From Luscinia megarhynchos (taxonomy: Eukaryota; Chordata; Aves; Passeriformes; Turdidae), in assembly GCA_034336665.1 (NCBI GenBank), contig CM067592.1:55976473-56040472 (forward strand): 64,000 bases of DNA. The letters run 5' to 3'. The translations under genes and the position numbers were made by a program. Positions 22,801-34,988 of the stretch are shown here, piece by piece (position 1 is the first letter of the stretch; each line of letters opens with the position of its first letter). Below the pieces are notes generated by a model, which searched no databases, was not told where the DNA came from, and was given only the letters and a program-made list of their open reading frames with translations.

Positions 22801-25800
22801 TGAAGTACTTTTAAAATTGCTAAGATTTTTTTTGTTGCAGTTTTGTAAAAATCTTAGAGAGAGGAACAGACATACACAGAACATTACAAACCATCTATTC
22901 AACTCTTTAAGAGGCTGGATAGCTTTCATGCCTGTGGTTGTTACACAATCCTTAAAACTGCTCAACCTGTGAAGGATACCAATAAAAACAACCCTCTTCA
23001 ATGATTTTCTTTCCAGGTCTGTTCTTTCATCATGAATTTGCCTTTTGGCATCTTTCTTACTGTATGTTCAGTGCACTAGTCAAACAAATGTAGTGTCACA
23101 ACCATCATAAAAAGTCAAGCATTCCAAGCTGAACAAATTGTTTGCACCTGCCAAATACTGCACAATTGTTATTTTGATACATTGTGCATTAAAGCAAAAT
23201 CCATCAGCAGAACAGTTTGAGAGGAAATAAAAGGTCTTATCATCTGGGGAGGCCTAAAAGATCATCTATAGTGGTGGTGAAATCTCTGTGCCATGTTTTA
23301 ATTTTGAAAGAACATTGTCTTATACTTTCAGTACTAGATTTTAATTCAGATAGTCTTCTGAGGAGATAGAGGTAGTAGTCCAGATAATAAAGCAGCTATT
23401 ACAGCTGTTCTTCTCATGCAGCTATTTCTGCACCTTAGTGCTCCATCTGGGAGCTGAGGAACTCTCCATGGTGTTCACTGTCCATATTTCCAATAAACTG
23501 ATAGTCCTAGTTCCGAGAAGGTGGTGGCTGTCTGTGAACAGCAGGAAGCACAGGAGTACAAAGAAACCTTATCAAAAGGTTTATATTTAACAGGCCTTTT
23601 CCTTTCCTCTTTTCTCTTTCCCAGACTGTCTATTCTTCACTGAGGTACTGCTTCCTAACCTATTTTAACTTTCTCCATTCTTTGAGTCCAAAATTCTAAT
23701 CAGCATTTTTCCCTTTGAAAATGAAATTGGAATGCAATTTTCACTGGAGAGTGCAAACCAATCTTTACTGCAGAAGTGGTACAATACACTTCTATCTTCC
23801 AGAAATTATTTTAGATTTCTCAATATGACATTTGAAAGAAACGGGTCATAAAGTTTTCTTAAACATGTATGTGTATGTCAAATATATCCATATAGTTATC
23901 TGGACACTTCTTTGAAGTGTATACAATGGGGACTTAATTAATAAATATTTGGTAGTTACATTGGTAGCTTTGTGGGTTTAGAGCAGCTTTGGTGTATAAC
24001 AGAAATAGGAGCTTAACCAGTAAGAATTTCCCATACTTTTTCAGTAAAATGAGAATTCTTCTTTTTCAGAAGGTGCAGTATTTGAGTTTCACTAGTTATT
24101 GTGCTGGTGTTTCACATGTGAGTCATGTCTGGAAATCCTAAGCAAATGAACCAGAAAATGGTAGGGCACATAAAACTACAAATGGCATGTTGTCCTCCTC
24201 CAGATGCAAAACACTGAGGCCAGGCTGTAAGTTCCTACTTAACACTGAGGTATTTGGAGCATTGGCTATGATAAGTATAAATTTGGCTTTCCTTGTCAGA
24301 ACTAAAATGTGGAAAGGGGCTTTTTTTTATACAGCTATGGTTGTATAAGGTATGAGACATAACTATGTGATTTTTGCCTTCTTTTGTGACAAAAAAGGAG
24401 ATCTTCAAAGTAGTATCAAATAGAGGATGTCTGCTTTACTTTACATTAGCCTGACTCCATCTATCAGTGGAGTTAAAAAAACCTAAAAATAAAAGTGGGG
24501 TGAATATTAGACTTTGTTCAGAAGTCTGTTTTCCCAGAGTGTTTTTAACTGGTGCAGTGAAACTGCAAAGTACATGCTGTGTGTCTATAGCAATTTTCAG
24601 TTATATTTCTGAAACATCAAAGGTAACATGTCTTGTATTTCTCCTTTGGACCTGGAAATTGAAATAATAACAATGAGATGTGTTTCTTTAAACTTTCTGC
24701 ATGACCGAGCTCACTAATTATGGAAGCTTAGTGTTGATGAATAGGTTAAGCTCAGTTGAAAATTAGTCTTTGCTCCCAAGAGCTTATTTGACTCAAGAAA
24801 TTTCTTACATAATTAGATGAAAACTTACTTTTTTTCAGCGCTTAAGGAACTACATGTACTTATGAGCAGTCAGTTCCAACACAAAGTTCACCATTTAACT
24901 TCACTCTTCTGCTTTTCTTTCTTGTATCTTGGCAAAATATATCAGTCTGGTTTTGTCTAACGGCAGGCTCAGAAGTTCTCCTTCTCATTGTGCTAATTCT
25001 TCATGGCTGGCATATCTTTATAAGACAGAAACACAGCATAATAATTGTGCATTTAAATAGAACACGTTTTGCAATGTTACAAATACCAAAATAACACAAG
25101 TTCTGTTTTGGATTCCGTCAATTTTATGAACACTTCTAAAACCGATTCCAATCCTTACCTGAAAATGCATATGCCTGTGTCTTCTTTAACCCCTGAAGCT
25201 GGCTATGTACCAGACACTAGCTGTTTTGTCTTTGTAATACATTTATTTTTCACTCATCAATCATAAAGTATCCTTACCAGTCTGCTAAAGTGCTCCTTTA
25301 AACAAGGAGGTTTTATGTGCAGAGAGAACCATTTCCCTAGCAAGCTCCTGCAAACAGTGTCACCCACAGGTAGCTCCTGCCTTTGGCATTCCTGGTGCAA
25401 GGGGAACTTTCAGAAAAATCCGAGGTGCACATGTGAAAAGTAAAAACGAGCCCCAGCCTTTGGGCCCTATCCAAGATCAGCATTTCTTCTGAAACAGTTT
25501 CCTTTTGTGCATTATTGCCAGACGTAGACAAGGGAATTGCATGGAAATGGCCATAGTTAATTCATCAATATTCTCAGCCAAGAAGGAAGGGGGGAAATCA
25601 AGAAATGTAAGGGCTGGTGTGCAAGAACAAGGCTTCTTTGTACTCAGACACTAAAAGTGCACCCTCTAATAATAGGTTCGTGGTCCTTGCAGGAGCAAAT
25701 TCACTATCCAATATAAATAGGAATGGCGACCATCTCTCAGTCACTCATGTGCAAGGAGTCAGTTTCTCCAGTGTTCTCACTTTCAGAAGAAAATTTCTTA

Positions 25801-28800
25801 CTTAATTATGAGCAGGATCCGTTTCTATATTCACAACATGAATATCCAATAAAGAGTGACACATTTTGATTGCAAGCAGCTGTTGCCATCTGATCAGGGG
25901 ATATATTACAAATATTTTAGCAAATGTTTCTCCTCCTCCTCTTTTCCCCCTAAGACTCTGACAAAGTTGATGTGTGACAGGGAAATGTATTCATATGTGA
26001 AGAAACTCCTCATGTCAAGACATCAGGCAGCAGGCAGTACCATTTCACAAGCACACACATCAAATAGCACCTGTTAGAGTTTAAACTCTGCTCTCCCAAA
26101 CCTTGACTAGAGAAGTGGCAAGAGTTGTGTGTGTTTTAGACTGTGAAGTTTGGAGGTGAGGAGGAAGTTCAGTCCCTGCTGACTGAACCTGAAACAAAAA
26201 GCTCCCTGTAAGCAAGAAGCTAGACCTTCATTATCTCTTTCACTAGGTGCTCCTCTGAGAACTGCAGTGTTGAAATCAGAGATGTGATAAAACTGCAGAA
26301 ACAGGCTCTCTAGAAGTATTATTATGAGTGCTAGAAAATATTTTCTGCTGTAAATCAAGAGGGGAAAAGCCCAAAATTCTCTGAGGGAGAAGAAAGAGTT
26401 GTTTAAATAAAGTCCCTAACTCAGATCTGGAGGGGAGAGAGCAATCTACAGTGACAGAACCCTAACCCTTGTTTTTAATTTGATTTACTACTTTCTTAAC
26501 TTTGCTTGTAAACCCACTGAGGCAAAAACTTCTTGCTCTATTTCATGCTGTTACTCTTCAACAGCAATAAGGTGAGGAGGATGTGAATAATGCTGTTTTT
26601 CTGTGGAATAGATGTCATTGCATACATAGTATTTAAATCCAGACCCAAATCCTTAGTACATTCTCAGGTTCTCACTCAAAGGTAGAAATATAAGAAATAT
26701 ACTCCATTATTGCTTAGTTACTATGCACTTCAAAGAGAAAGTAAATCAGAAAACTTTGATGCAGAGGGTTCTTTTTTTTATTTATTTGGAGTGTACAAAG
26801 TATCAGCAAGGTGCTGCATATCTCCAAACCAGGTTTGAGGTCTGCCAGCTCCCAGCAGGTCCAGCAGACACAGCAGGGGCTGACCTCTCCCTAGGAAATG
26901 CTCTGTGTCATTCAGAATACTGGCTGTAAGGAAAAGGCAAGCATTCAGCATCTCACTCAATACCCCTAGGCAGTTTGCTGCAGTTTCAATTTTTAATTTC
27001 AAGTTTTAAGGAAAATAAGCGAAATTGATCTAAAGAGGTTTTTAACCATAAAATGTACAGCCTTTCAGCACATTCCATTCAAGTCCTAGGTGACTCAAAA
27101 CACATTGAACAATCACTGGTGAGTGTAGAGATGTTCATTCTGATTTTTCTAGAATAGTGTATTTCCTTAGTAGATACAGTATACTCTATCAGAATCTTTC
27201 TAAATATTTCTGTTCAAATAAAATTCTGTTTACTTCAAAGCCTGGGAGTTGATTTCTGTAGGACATTCCCCCAACAACTACTCCAAAAGAAACAACTAAT
27301 CATGCTCCCAACACATTTTCATTTAACCTGTCCTCACTTTCTCAGCTGAAATTAATCGTATTAGAAACTTTGCCCTTATGGTTCCTTCTTTGTGCTCTTC
27401 ATTTCTTTTGCTGTTGGGCTCTTCAGAGGTTGTAAAGATGTTAAAAGAGCTTGTGCTCTACAGAGTTGACTTTATAGAGCAATATTAATAATAAAGATTC
27501 CAGATAACCGTGAAGCACAAGATTATTTGCTGGATTTGTTCTTAAAAATTCTAATCCCTTTCTTCTTGGTAGATCTGTGCTAACTTAAGGTTCCACAAAA
27601 AAAATTTTCAAGTTTTAAAAATTTTACTGCCTAGGAACTCTCCAGTACACTCTTGGGTAAACTAGAAAGCTTGTTTTTATGAGACAAAAAGTTATTCATC
27701 ATGTTTAATGAAGTTTCAGAACAAACAGACAGAAAAAGGAATTTAGTAATCAATTTTTTAAAAATATGAGAAGCAATATGAAGTGCAAAACAGGCTTATA
27801 GGATATAATTTTAATAGCTTGAGGGAGAAAACACTTCTAATTTATTCTTTGTAAAGGCAAAATTTTTTTATAGACTGCAAAGTAAATATGTAGCTAAATG
27901 ATAATCTGTTGAAAGTGATTTTCATGGCTATGCATACAACAGAGATCAATGTATGGAGCACAGACAGCTCTGGTGTCTGAATACCCTGCTCAGTGACAAA
28001 GTTCAAAGCAGCAAGAAAGAGACAGACCACTCAAGAACGATGAGGGAAGTGTCATATGATGTTGCATGGCTTGAAATATGCCTAGCTATAAATACAACAT
28101 ACATTAACCAGGAAGCTTTCATGTAAGAAAACAGCCATAGCTGCAATCTATATATAGCAGCTCTAACTTTGTTTCCCTTTTACCAGGAAATAGTTTCTAT
28201 CTATTAATATTTAATGCTACACAAACCCTTTAATGATGACAGACTTTATCTTGTGCACTTGGAAACTAGTGTGTCAGAGACTAAAACCCTTTGTTTTTCT
28301 CTGCATGTCAGAGTTCTAGGAAAAAAAAGTGAGAATCTCTGCTTTTCTAGCTGACTGTCCTGTCAAAACAGTGGTTGAAAATGTAAACCAATACACAGTA
28401 GGCTATTTCTGTTACTGCATTTTTCTTGCAGATGGCTGGAGAGCAGAGGAACAGGCCAATAAATGACTTATACACAAATATGTACAAAGGAATGCACAGA
28501 AGCCCTTTAGTCAGAAACGAGTTACATTTGCAGTTAATTTGATGTAATCTTTCTGGTTATTTCTCCAAACCTGTAGGCTGGATCTTTGCTTTGTGGACAA
28601 GAATAGGTTTACATTTTTGTGGGGGAGGATGGACATGTTTTGCAGGCTCAGACAGGCTCTGAATACTAACTCATGGGTGCAACCTATGCATCCATTTTGA
28701 AAGACTTTCTCTACCTATTTTTGGACAAAATTGTCTTCTTTTCTTATTCATCCTGACATAAGCTGCAGTGGTTTTGTATATTTGAGTTTGATATTTATAT

Positions 28801-31118
28801 TGATATTGATTTTTGTCTGGGGACCAGATTGCTATGGAACACCAGTGAATATCTGAGAAATGGACCATCATATTAGAATATTTCTTTTTAGTATGACGTT
28901 GAGGGAAGTATCTCAATCCTGGTAGGACTTTGTGTCATTAATGCTACCTAAACAATGCTTTTTAAATTTGTGAAATGGAAAAATTAGTATCTTTATATTG
29001 TTCAAATTGAAGTTGCTCATGATGCCTTAATTTTTTCTGTGCTAGTTTATGGATTTTTTGAAATCTGGAAACATTTTTCTTTTTTGTTGTGTACTTATAC
29101 GTATATTAATATTTCTCTTAAGTAAACATAAATAACATGAAGTATGGAAGTAAATTCCATGCTGAAAACATCAGTGTAAAACTATCAAAACCAAGTGGTG
29201 CTCTGAAGCACTTCAGATTTTTCCATTCAGGAGTGGCATAAGGGCTTCCCTGAATTAGAGCTTCTCAGTAAATTATTTCTCGCTTCTGCACCCTGTTACC
29301 TTTCCCAGATTCATGGTTTTCTCCACCAGCCTTCTCAAGGCTGGTGCTCTTTGCTATTTTGCATCTTTTCATCCTCAGGGCTAGTAACTGAGGCCGTCAC
29401 ATATGTAGCATTTCCTTTGCTACTGCTGACAGCCCCAAAACATGCCAGTGCACGAAGGTTATTTTTCATGTTTAATGAGGTCCTGTGATTATACTGGAAT
29501 TTCTAGTGTTTGCCGTGATGTTAAAGAATCACCTTGTCTGACACTGTAAATGAACTTTATTTGCAAAGTAAATATTTTCTCAGAGGTTTCAGTTCCCAAA
29601 GAGCAAATGTGAAGCTGCCTAGCACTCAGATGTACTGGTGTATGATTGCTCAGTGGCCCTTGTGCTCTTTCCTGCAACATTCTCCATACCGAGAGCCAAA
29701 CCAAACCACATAATTATAGTCACCTAGGTGACACTTGGTAACTGTGTCATTAATCTCGTTGCCTGGTAAGGATGACTGTTCTATACTGTGCTACACCATA
29801 CCCTGCATTCTGTGCATCCTCACACTCAACAGGTCTCTGGAATCTAAAGTTTTCCACATTAAAAAAAAAAAAAAAGCATGATGGAGATGAAAGTTTTGGA
29901 CTGGGTTACATCAGCACTACATCCAAATCCCTGCTGCTGGTTAGCCTTGGGGTAGGAGGGTGCAGCTGGCTACTGCTCAGGGAGTTCAGGGAGCCCAGAC
30001 AAAGGGTGCAAGTGGAGGGTGGTAGCCCATCCAAAAAAAAGGGAGCTTTATCCAAGTCATCTCCTGTCTCCACCTTTCAATTGAAGAAACTTAATAGCTT
30101 TCTTCACAGTGACACTGGGAAATAAAGACATTAGCTGCTCTGATTGAAGATACTGTGGAAGTACAAATTGTTTATTGTGCCTAGAGATAATATGTACCTG
30201 TGGGCTTGGCTTGCACAGAATAAATGATGTGTTACTAATGATGGCCAATTAACTGACTTTAAGGGCATAAGGCAGACAGAGCACTCTGCCTTTAAGGTAT
30301 GCTAAAATAATTTCGTTTCACCCTTGTTTTTCTCTCTGCTTTTAAACAGGTGGGTAATGTGACCCTGTAGCCTTTTTATCCCTCTAAAGTACCTGTCTTT
30401 TTACCCAATTTTCTTAATGCATTTATACCTGGAAATTATATTTATTTGACACAATATCTATTCTCTCATTCTATTATTTTCTTTGTGAAAAGGACTTGAT
30501 TATAACAATACTAAGAGTTTTTTTTGTCGCAGTAAGCGGTACATTGGTTTTTTCCATATTAAAAGTCTGATTAAAAGTATTTTGTTCCATGTTTTTATAA
30601 CTCTGTTCCTTGCCAAAAATCATTAGGTATATTACAGTTAGGTATATTTTACTGACTTACCATTAGGTATATTTTGTAATCACCAGGTCTTTGTTAAAAA
30701 AAAAGATTAATATTTTTGCTGAAAAAAAATCAATTAAACTAAAAGACTGTGGGAATGAAGTGTAACAACTATTTTCATTCTCAATATCTCCCTGAAAGCA
30801 TGGACTGCTCTTATTCCTCTGGCCAAATGTCAACAGGTGTCTTCCAGTTTTGCTGTAAACGATACAGACTTCTTTTGTGTGATGAAAACATAATCACCAT
30901 CAAGAAACAGACTTTCTGTTGACCCAGTTGAACTTGATTAAAATTTTTTTCATATAAGGCTTTTTAAAGAAGGCTTCCCCTGCGTATATGTAGAAGGAAC
31001 TCCTATTTTCTGAGTAAACTTAGCTGTAGAAGTAGGAATAGCAGTTCATTAAAAAAAATTCCTTTACACAGCAAAGATTTTCCCTTAGAAACATGATGTC
31101 ATGGATTAATGACATTAA
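22801..31118. other. Unique AT-rich sequence, no gene recognised
   Basis: About 8.3 kb with no gene supported. Notable minor items are an A15 run (29861-29875), three spaced copies of TTAGGTATATT (30623-30673) and scattered short T/A runs. The longest frame (29772-30125, plus, 117 codons) crosses the A15 run as poly-Lys and is unrecognised. No CR1 or LTR landmark was found. Confidence 0.55.
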
Positions 31119-31540
31119 TTACGGCCACTTTTCACACATGACACAATAACATATCCCTACTTGCACTAAGATGGTAGATACTGGGCACAGCTTCTCCCAG
31201 GGACTCACTACTGAGCAGGGGTCAAGCGAGGCATCAAATGTCATAAAATAAGAGTCATTGCAGGGGATCTGCAGGCTTTGCCCAGAGCAGCGAACACAGG
31301 GGCAGTCGGGTGAGAAGGGCTCAAAGTGTGAATGTGAACAAGAATTAAGGTGTTGGACACCTTTGAATGGTCCCTGCCGTGCCACTGCCTCTGTAAATTG
31401 CTCGCTTAATTGGCAGCTTGGGAGTGGCTGGTTTTATTTCACAGAGGGCTGCTCTCTCCTGTCGCTACTTATGTTATGCAATTAGCTGCAAACCATAGGA
31501 AGCAAACAGCATATTGCATTTATGCAGAAGACTTTTGTTA
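31119..31540. promoter_or_regulatory. Possible conserved noncoding/enhancer-like block
   Basis: A repeat-free block of mixed composition with dense motif-like sequence: CTTAATTGGCAGC (31401-31414), TATGCAATTAGCTGC (31474-31488) and ATGACACAATAACA (31138-31151). It contrasts with the homopolymer-rich flanks and sits just downstream (minus sense) of an exon-shaped interval. An 88-codon minus frame (31119-31385) is open but has no recognisable domain. This is inference from texture only. Confidence 0.25.
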
Positions 31541-31560
31541 AGTAGAGTCCTTACACTTAC

Positions 31561-31750
31561 CAGCCTCGGCAGAGAGCCTCACTATGTATTTTGTATGATT
31601 ACTCCATAACATGAAATATTGACAAAAATGCAGATTCTGTTTGAAGATAGTATCAGGATTTCTTGTGTGGGATCTAGATCTCAAACAGCAATTCAGCATG
31701 TTGTTTACTAAATTATGCTCTCTGTTCATATGTTTCAACACAGAGCAGAC
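31561..31750 (-). other. Exon-shaped interval (splice-bounded, open, unrecognised)
   Basis: On the minus strand a polypyrimidine acceptor TGTTTGTCTTTTCAAG is followed by 190 bases open in one frame, then GAGGCTG and a consensus donor GTAAGTG. The frame would encode about 63 residues with cysteines and basic residues and no domain I recognise. It has no ATG near the 5' boundary, so it would be an internal coding exon, a lncRNA exon, or a decoy. Chance pairs of this quality do occur in a window this size. Confidence 0.25.
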
Positions 31751-31932
31751 CTTGAAAAGACAAACAGTTTATTTGTAAGGTGTTTTAGGCATTTACAGGC
31801 TTCACAGAAAGAGTAAATTTGACAGAATATACTCCTTCATATATTTCAATTGTAATAGCATTAAATTAGTTTTGAAGGGACTAGAGAAGAACCATATGCA
31901 CCAGAATCCTCTGAATTTTTAAGCCTCTGATA

Positions 31933-31947
31933 CCCAGCGCCATCTCT
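31933..31947 (-). promoter_or_regulatory. CTCF-like motif
   Basis: On the minus strand CAGAGATGGCGCTGG carries the GATGGCGCT core of a CTCF site. Upstream positions match poorly. It lies about 100 bp from the large CCTT array. Confidence 0.3.
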
Positions 31948-32053
31948 GTAGTTTTTTCTTTTTGTAGTTATATCTAGGTATCATAGAGTGAGGAGCAAGG
32001 GGAGGAGATTAGTGTCTGCAGTTCCAAAACAGTGTCTGCTTTGCCTTCTTTTG

Positions 32054-32468
32054 CCTTCCTTCCTTCCTTCCTTCCTTCCTTCCTTCCTTCCTTCCTTCCC
32101 TTCCTTCCTTCCTTCCTTCCTTCCTTCCCTTCCTTCCTTCCTTCCTTCCTTCCTTCCTTCCTTCCTTCCTTCCTTCCTTCCTTCCTTCCTTCCTTCCTTC
32201 CTTCCTTCCTTCCTTCCTTCCTTCCTTCCTTCCTTCCTTCCTTCCTTCCTTCCTTCCTTCCTTCCTTCCTTCCTTCCTGCCTTCCTTCCTTCCTGCCTTC
32301 CTTCCTTCCTTCCCACCTTCCCACCTTCCCTCCTTCCTTCCCACCTTCCTTCCTTCCCACCTTCCCACCTTCCCTCCTTCCTTCCCACCTTCCTTCCTTC
32401 CCACCTTCTTTCCTTCCCACCTTCCTTCCTTCCTTCCCACCTTCCTTCCTGCCCTCCTGCCTTCCCCC
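32054..32468. repeat. Long (CCTT)n array, homopyrimidine on the plus strand
   Basis: About 225 bp (32054-32278) is almost pure CCTT, with single-base insertions giving CCCTT at about 32098 and 32127. From 32279 the array degenerates into CCTT mixed with CCCACCTT and CCCTCC variants. Inside this part a 44-bp composite unit (32312-32355) is repeated in tandem (32356-32399), showing a higher-order duplication. Open frames of 157-228 codons on both strands come only from this array (Lys-Glu-Gly-Arg or Pro-Ser-Phe-Leu repeats) and are not genes. Confidence 0.97.
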
Positions 32469-33602
32469 ATCTCCCCATCCATCCATCTGTCCCACAGCTA
32501 TTGTTTGCAGACACTTAGATGAACTGCAGTCCATTTTTTGGCATGCAGCAGAAGGCACTGGACAGAGAGCCTCTGGAGGAGTGTCAGGGTGTCTATGTCC
32601 ACATTTCCATGGTTGCAGATTTTGTCTCCCTTCCTGCTTCTGGCAGATGTGCAACTCCATGTCTCTGCCTAAGTCTGGCTGCCAAACTTGAGGATTCAGC
32701 TGGTCCTGGGAGTTTCAGCTGTAATAAAGTTATGAGGGCTAACTATAAGAGATTCATCTTCACCTATTGACCCCTAAACAATCAGCAAGGATTGAAGATA
32801 CCAAAGTTTGTATTTCAATTTCTAGAGATGAAACTGTCCAGTGACTCCACTATACTGCTACACAGACCTCCAAAGTCTATTTTTCCCTGTTATTTCCCAG
32901 CAGACTACAGTCTTTTGTCCCTTTCTTTTGGGAAATCTGTCTTAGTGCTTTTTCTGGCTCCAGGATCAGGCACATGGGATTTCTTCTCACAAAGTGATTT
33001 GTTCAAGTTAAGAGCTAGCCCTGGCACCAACATGTCTAAACACTCTTTAGTTTCCTCGACTTTTCTCATCATTTAGATTATGCAAATTCAGGTTGCACAG
33101 ACTTTCTTTAGAGCCACAAATTTATGCAAATATTTGTCTCTTTCTGGGACTTAGTAGTTCAGTTTTATTGTCCATCTTTCTCAGATTTTCCATTCATCTT
33201 TTGCAATTCATCGTGAGAACTACTTGGGGCTGCCTTTCTATCATTAAATATATTGCTATAGCCACTAGACAAATACTACTACAAGCTAAAACAAATACAA
33301 ATGCTAATCCAGTGTGAAACCTTAGGATGTTAGGTTTCTAGAAGTACCTCAGCACTTCAGAGTTGTAGTTCAATTCATGGAGAACTCTGGGTTTGTTTGT
33401 TTAGGTGGGTTTTTTTAGGACAGGCTCCCTCATACCCTTCCTGTGGGATAAGAGTGGAGTGTTTGAGTATCTGAGTTTCAACAAAGCTCCTGCCTCATCA
33501 TGGAGAAGGCAGGCAGCAGTCCTTAGCAAGCACAGACTATAATAGCATTTTCTGCATACTCTTATTTTGCAATAGAAAACACAACTTAGTGATTTTAGTG
33601 TT
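32469..33602. other. Unique sequence, no gene recognised
   Basis: Short plus-strand frames (32519-32770, 32792-33076, 33093-33317) follow one another. They have no recognisable products and no splice links that I can support. Confidence 0.5.
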
Positions 33603-33942
33603 TGTGACGTGATGGGTTTGGCTAGGGGTAGAGTTAATTTTCTTCAGTTTGGGATTTTGCTCTGGATTTGTGCAGAAAATGGTGTTGATAAGTCAGGGTT
33701 GTTTTTGTTTTTGCTGAGCAGGGCTTGCACAACATCTCTTCTGCTCCTCATCCAAGCAGTGATTGGAGGTGCAGAAGGAATGGGGAGTGGACCAAGCAGG
33801 GACAGCTGACCCCAAACCACCAAAGGGACATTCCAGACCATATGGTGTCAGCTAAGCCAAAAATCTGGGAGAAGAAGAAAGAAGGGGGAGGGGGAGAGTC
33901 CAGAGCAATATCATTTGTAGCGCATGGGAAAGCCAAGTGAGT
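33603..33942 (+). mobile_element. Partial avian ERVL-type LTR
   Basis: It starts TGTGACGTGATGGG and follows the same landmark order as the minus-strand copy at 4407: GGGTAGAGTTAATTTTCTTC, GATTTGTGCAGAAAATGGTG, TTGATAAGTCAGGG, TTGCTGAGCAGGGCTTGCAC, GGACAGCTGACCCCAAAC, CAAAGGGACATTCCAGACCA. The match ends in AGCAATATCATTTGTAGCG near 33920. The poly(A)/3' third found in the 4407 copy is missing. The TATA region has decayed (CAGCTAAGCC where a TATAAA-type box is expected). No internal retroviral sequence follows. Confidence 0.85.
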
Positions 33943-34685
33943 TTAAATACATTTCCCTCTTGATCTTTATGCTCCATCAGAAAGACATTAGCCTCAGAAA
34001 CCTGCCGTCCATTCAAAGGCTATATCAGAATATTTATTATACTGCACAGGAAGAAAACCCCAAATGAAGGTTTTAATGAGCCTCATTTTTACTCTCTTGG
34101 AGTCAAGAAATTCCCTGCAGAAGTTTCTGGAATTGGATGCTTTCTTATTTATGTGTGGGACCAGCAGTAACAAATAGTAGAAATGCCTTTTATTTACAGA
34201 ATTTTGCTGCTTTTTTTGCTTCTTCCTGTGGTACTAGGCAAGGAAGCTTTCAAATACACTTTTAGAAATGCTGTACTGAAATTTCCATTAACATTTCCTA
34301 TGTGAATGTGATCAGCAGGAACCCATCCCTCATTTATCTCCTAGTAGACACGTTTGCCTTGAAATGGCTAAATCTCACCTTGTCCAAAGACTCTCTAGAG
34401 ATATTCAGCCACAGATACCCTAGTGACCATCTGTCATCAAGTACAGATAATTTACAGAGGTGGTGAGTACTTGCAGATATTTTCACCACCAGGAAATAAG
34501 GAAATGCTGAGCATTCTCTGCTGCTAAGGAAATCAATGAAATCTGTGTTGTGCACCTTGTAACATGCTCTAGTAAAGCTAATCCTTTTGAGAAAGTCAGC
34601 TCCTCCCTCATTTAAAATGGACACCTACAATTAATGCACTCTTCTGAGCACTTTGATTTCACCATGACCTATCTCTCCCCATCTA
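33943..34685. other. Unique sequence, no gene recognised
   Basis: A 96-codon minus frame (34334-34624) is open but unrecognised. No repeat landmark was seen. Confidence 0.5.
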
Positions 34686-34770
34686 AGACTAGGAAAATAA
34701 CAACACTTCACTTCATCTGACGGAGATTATAAGGATAAAGGCAGTCCTTACAAAGCTCTTGGATAATGTA
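34686..34770 (+). mobile_element. Ancient MIR/L2-type 3' tail fragment
   Basis: GGAAAATAACAACACTTC, CTTCATCTGACGGAG, TTATAAGGATAAAGGCAG and TTACAAAGCTCTTGGATAATG follow in the order of the conserved 3' region shared by MIR and L2 elements (an AATAATA...CCTCAT...TTGTGAGGATTAAAT...TAAAGCGCTT pattern). Divergence is high, consistent with an element predating birds. Confidence 0.45.
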
Positions 34771-34988
34771 GTGGGGAGAATTATAGAAAAATCTATGAGG
34801 GAAGTAATGATTCTGCACTGAGCACAAGGGTTGACTGACATATAATAAAAAGCAAGAGTGGTGACTGTGAATTCAGAGATTGCAGTACAGTCTGTGAACT
34901 GAAGAATACAGAATGTTACAGGGGGGAAGACTATGGGATTATGTTGTCAAAAACTATGTAAAGGCAGAATAATTGACATTTCATCCTC

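Noticed and set aside
26459..26470. ACCCTAACCCTT, telomere-like
   Set aside because: Fewer than two units; interstitial telomeric sequence cannot be claimed.
31974..32691. Long frames on both strands (157-228 codons) rich in Lys-Glu-Gly-Arg or Pro-Ser-Phe-Leu
   Set aside because: Translation of the CCTT array; all frames are open because the repeat contains no stop codon.
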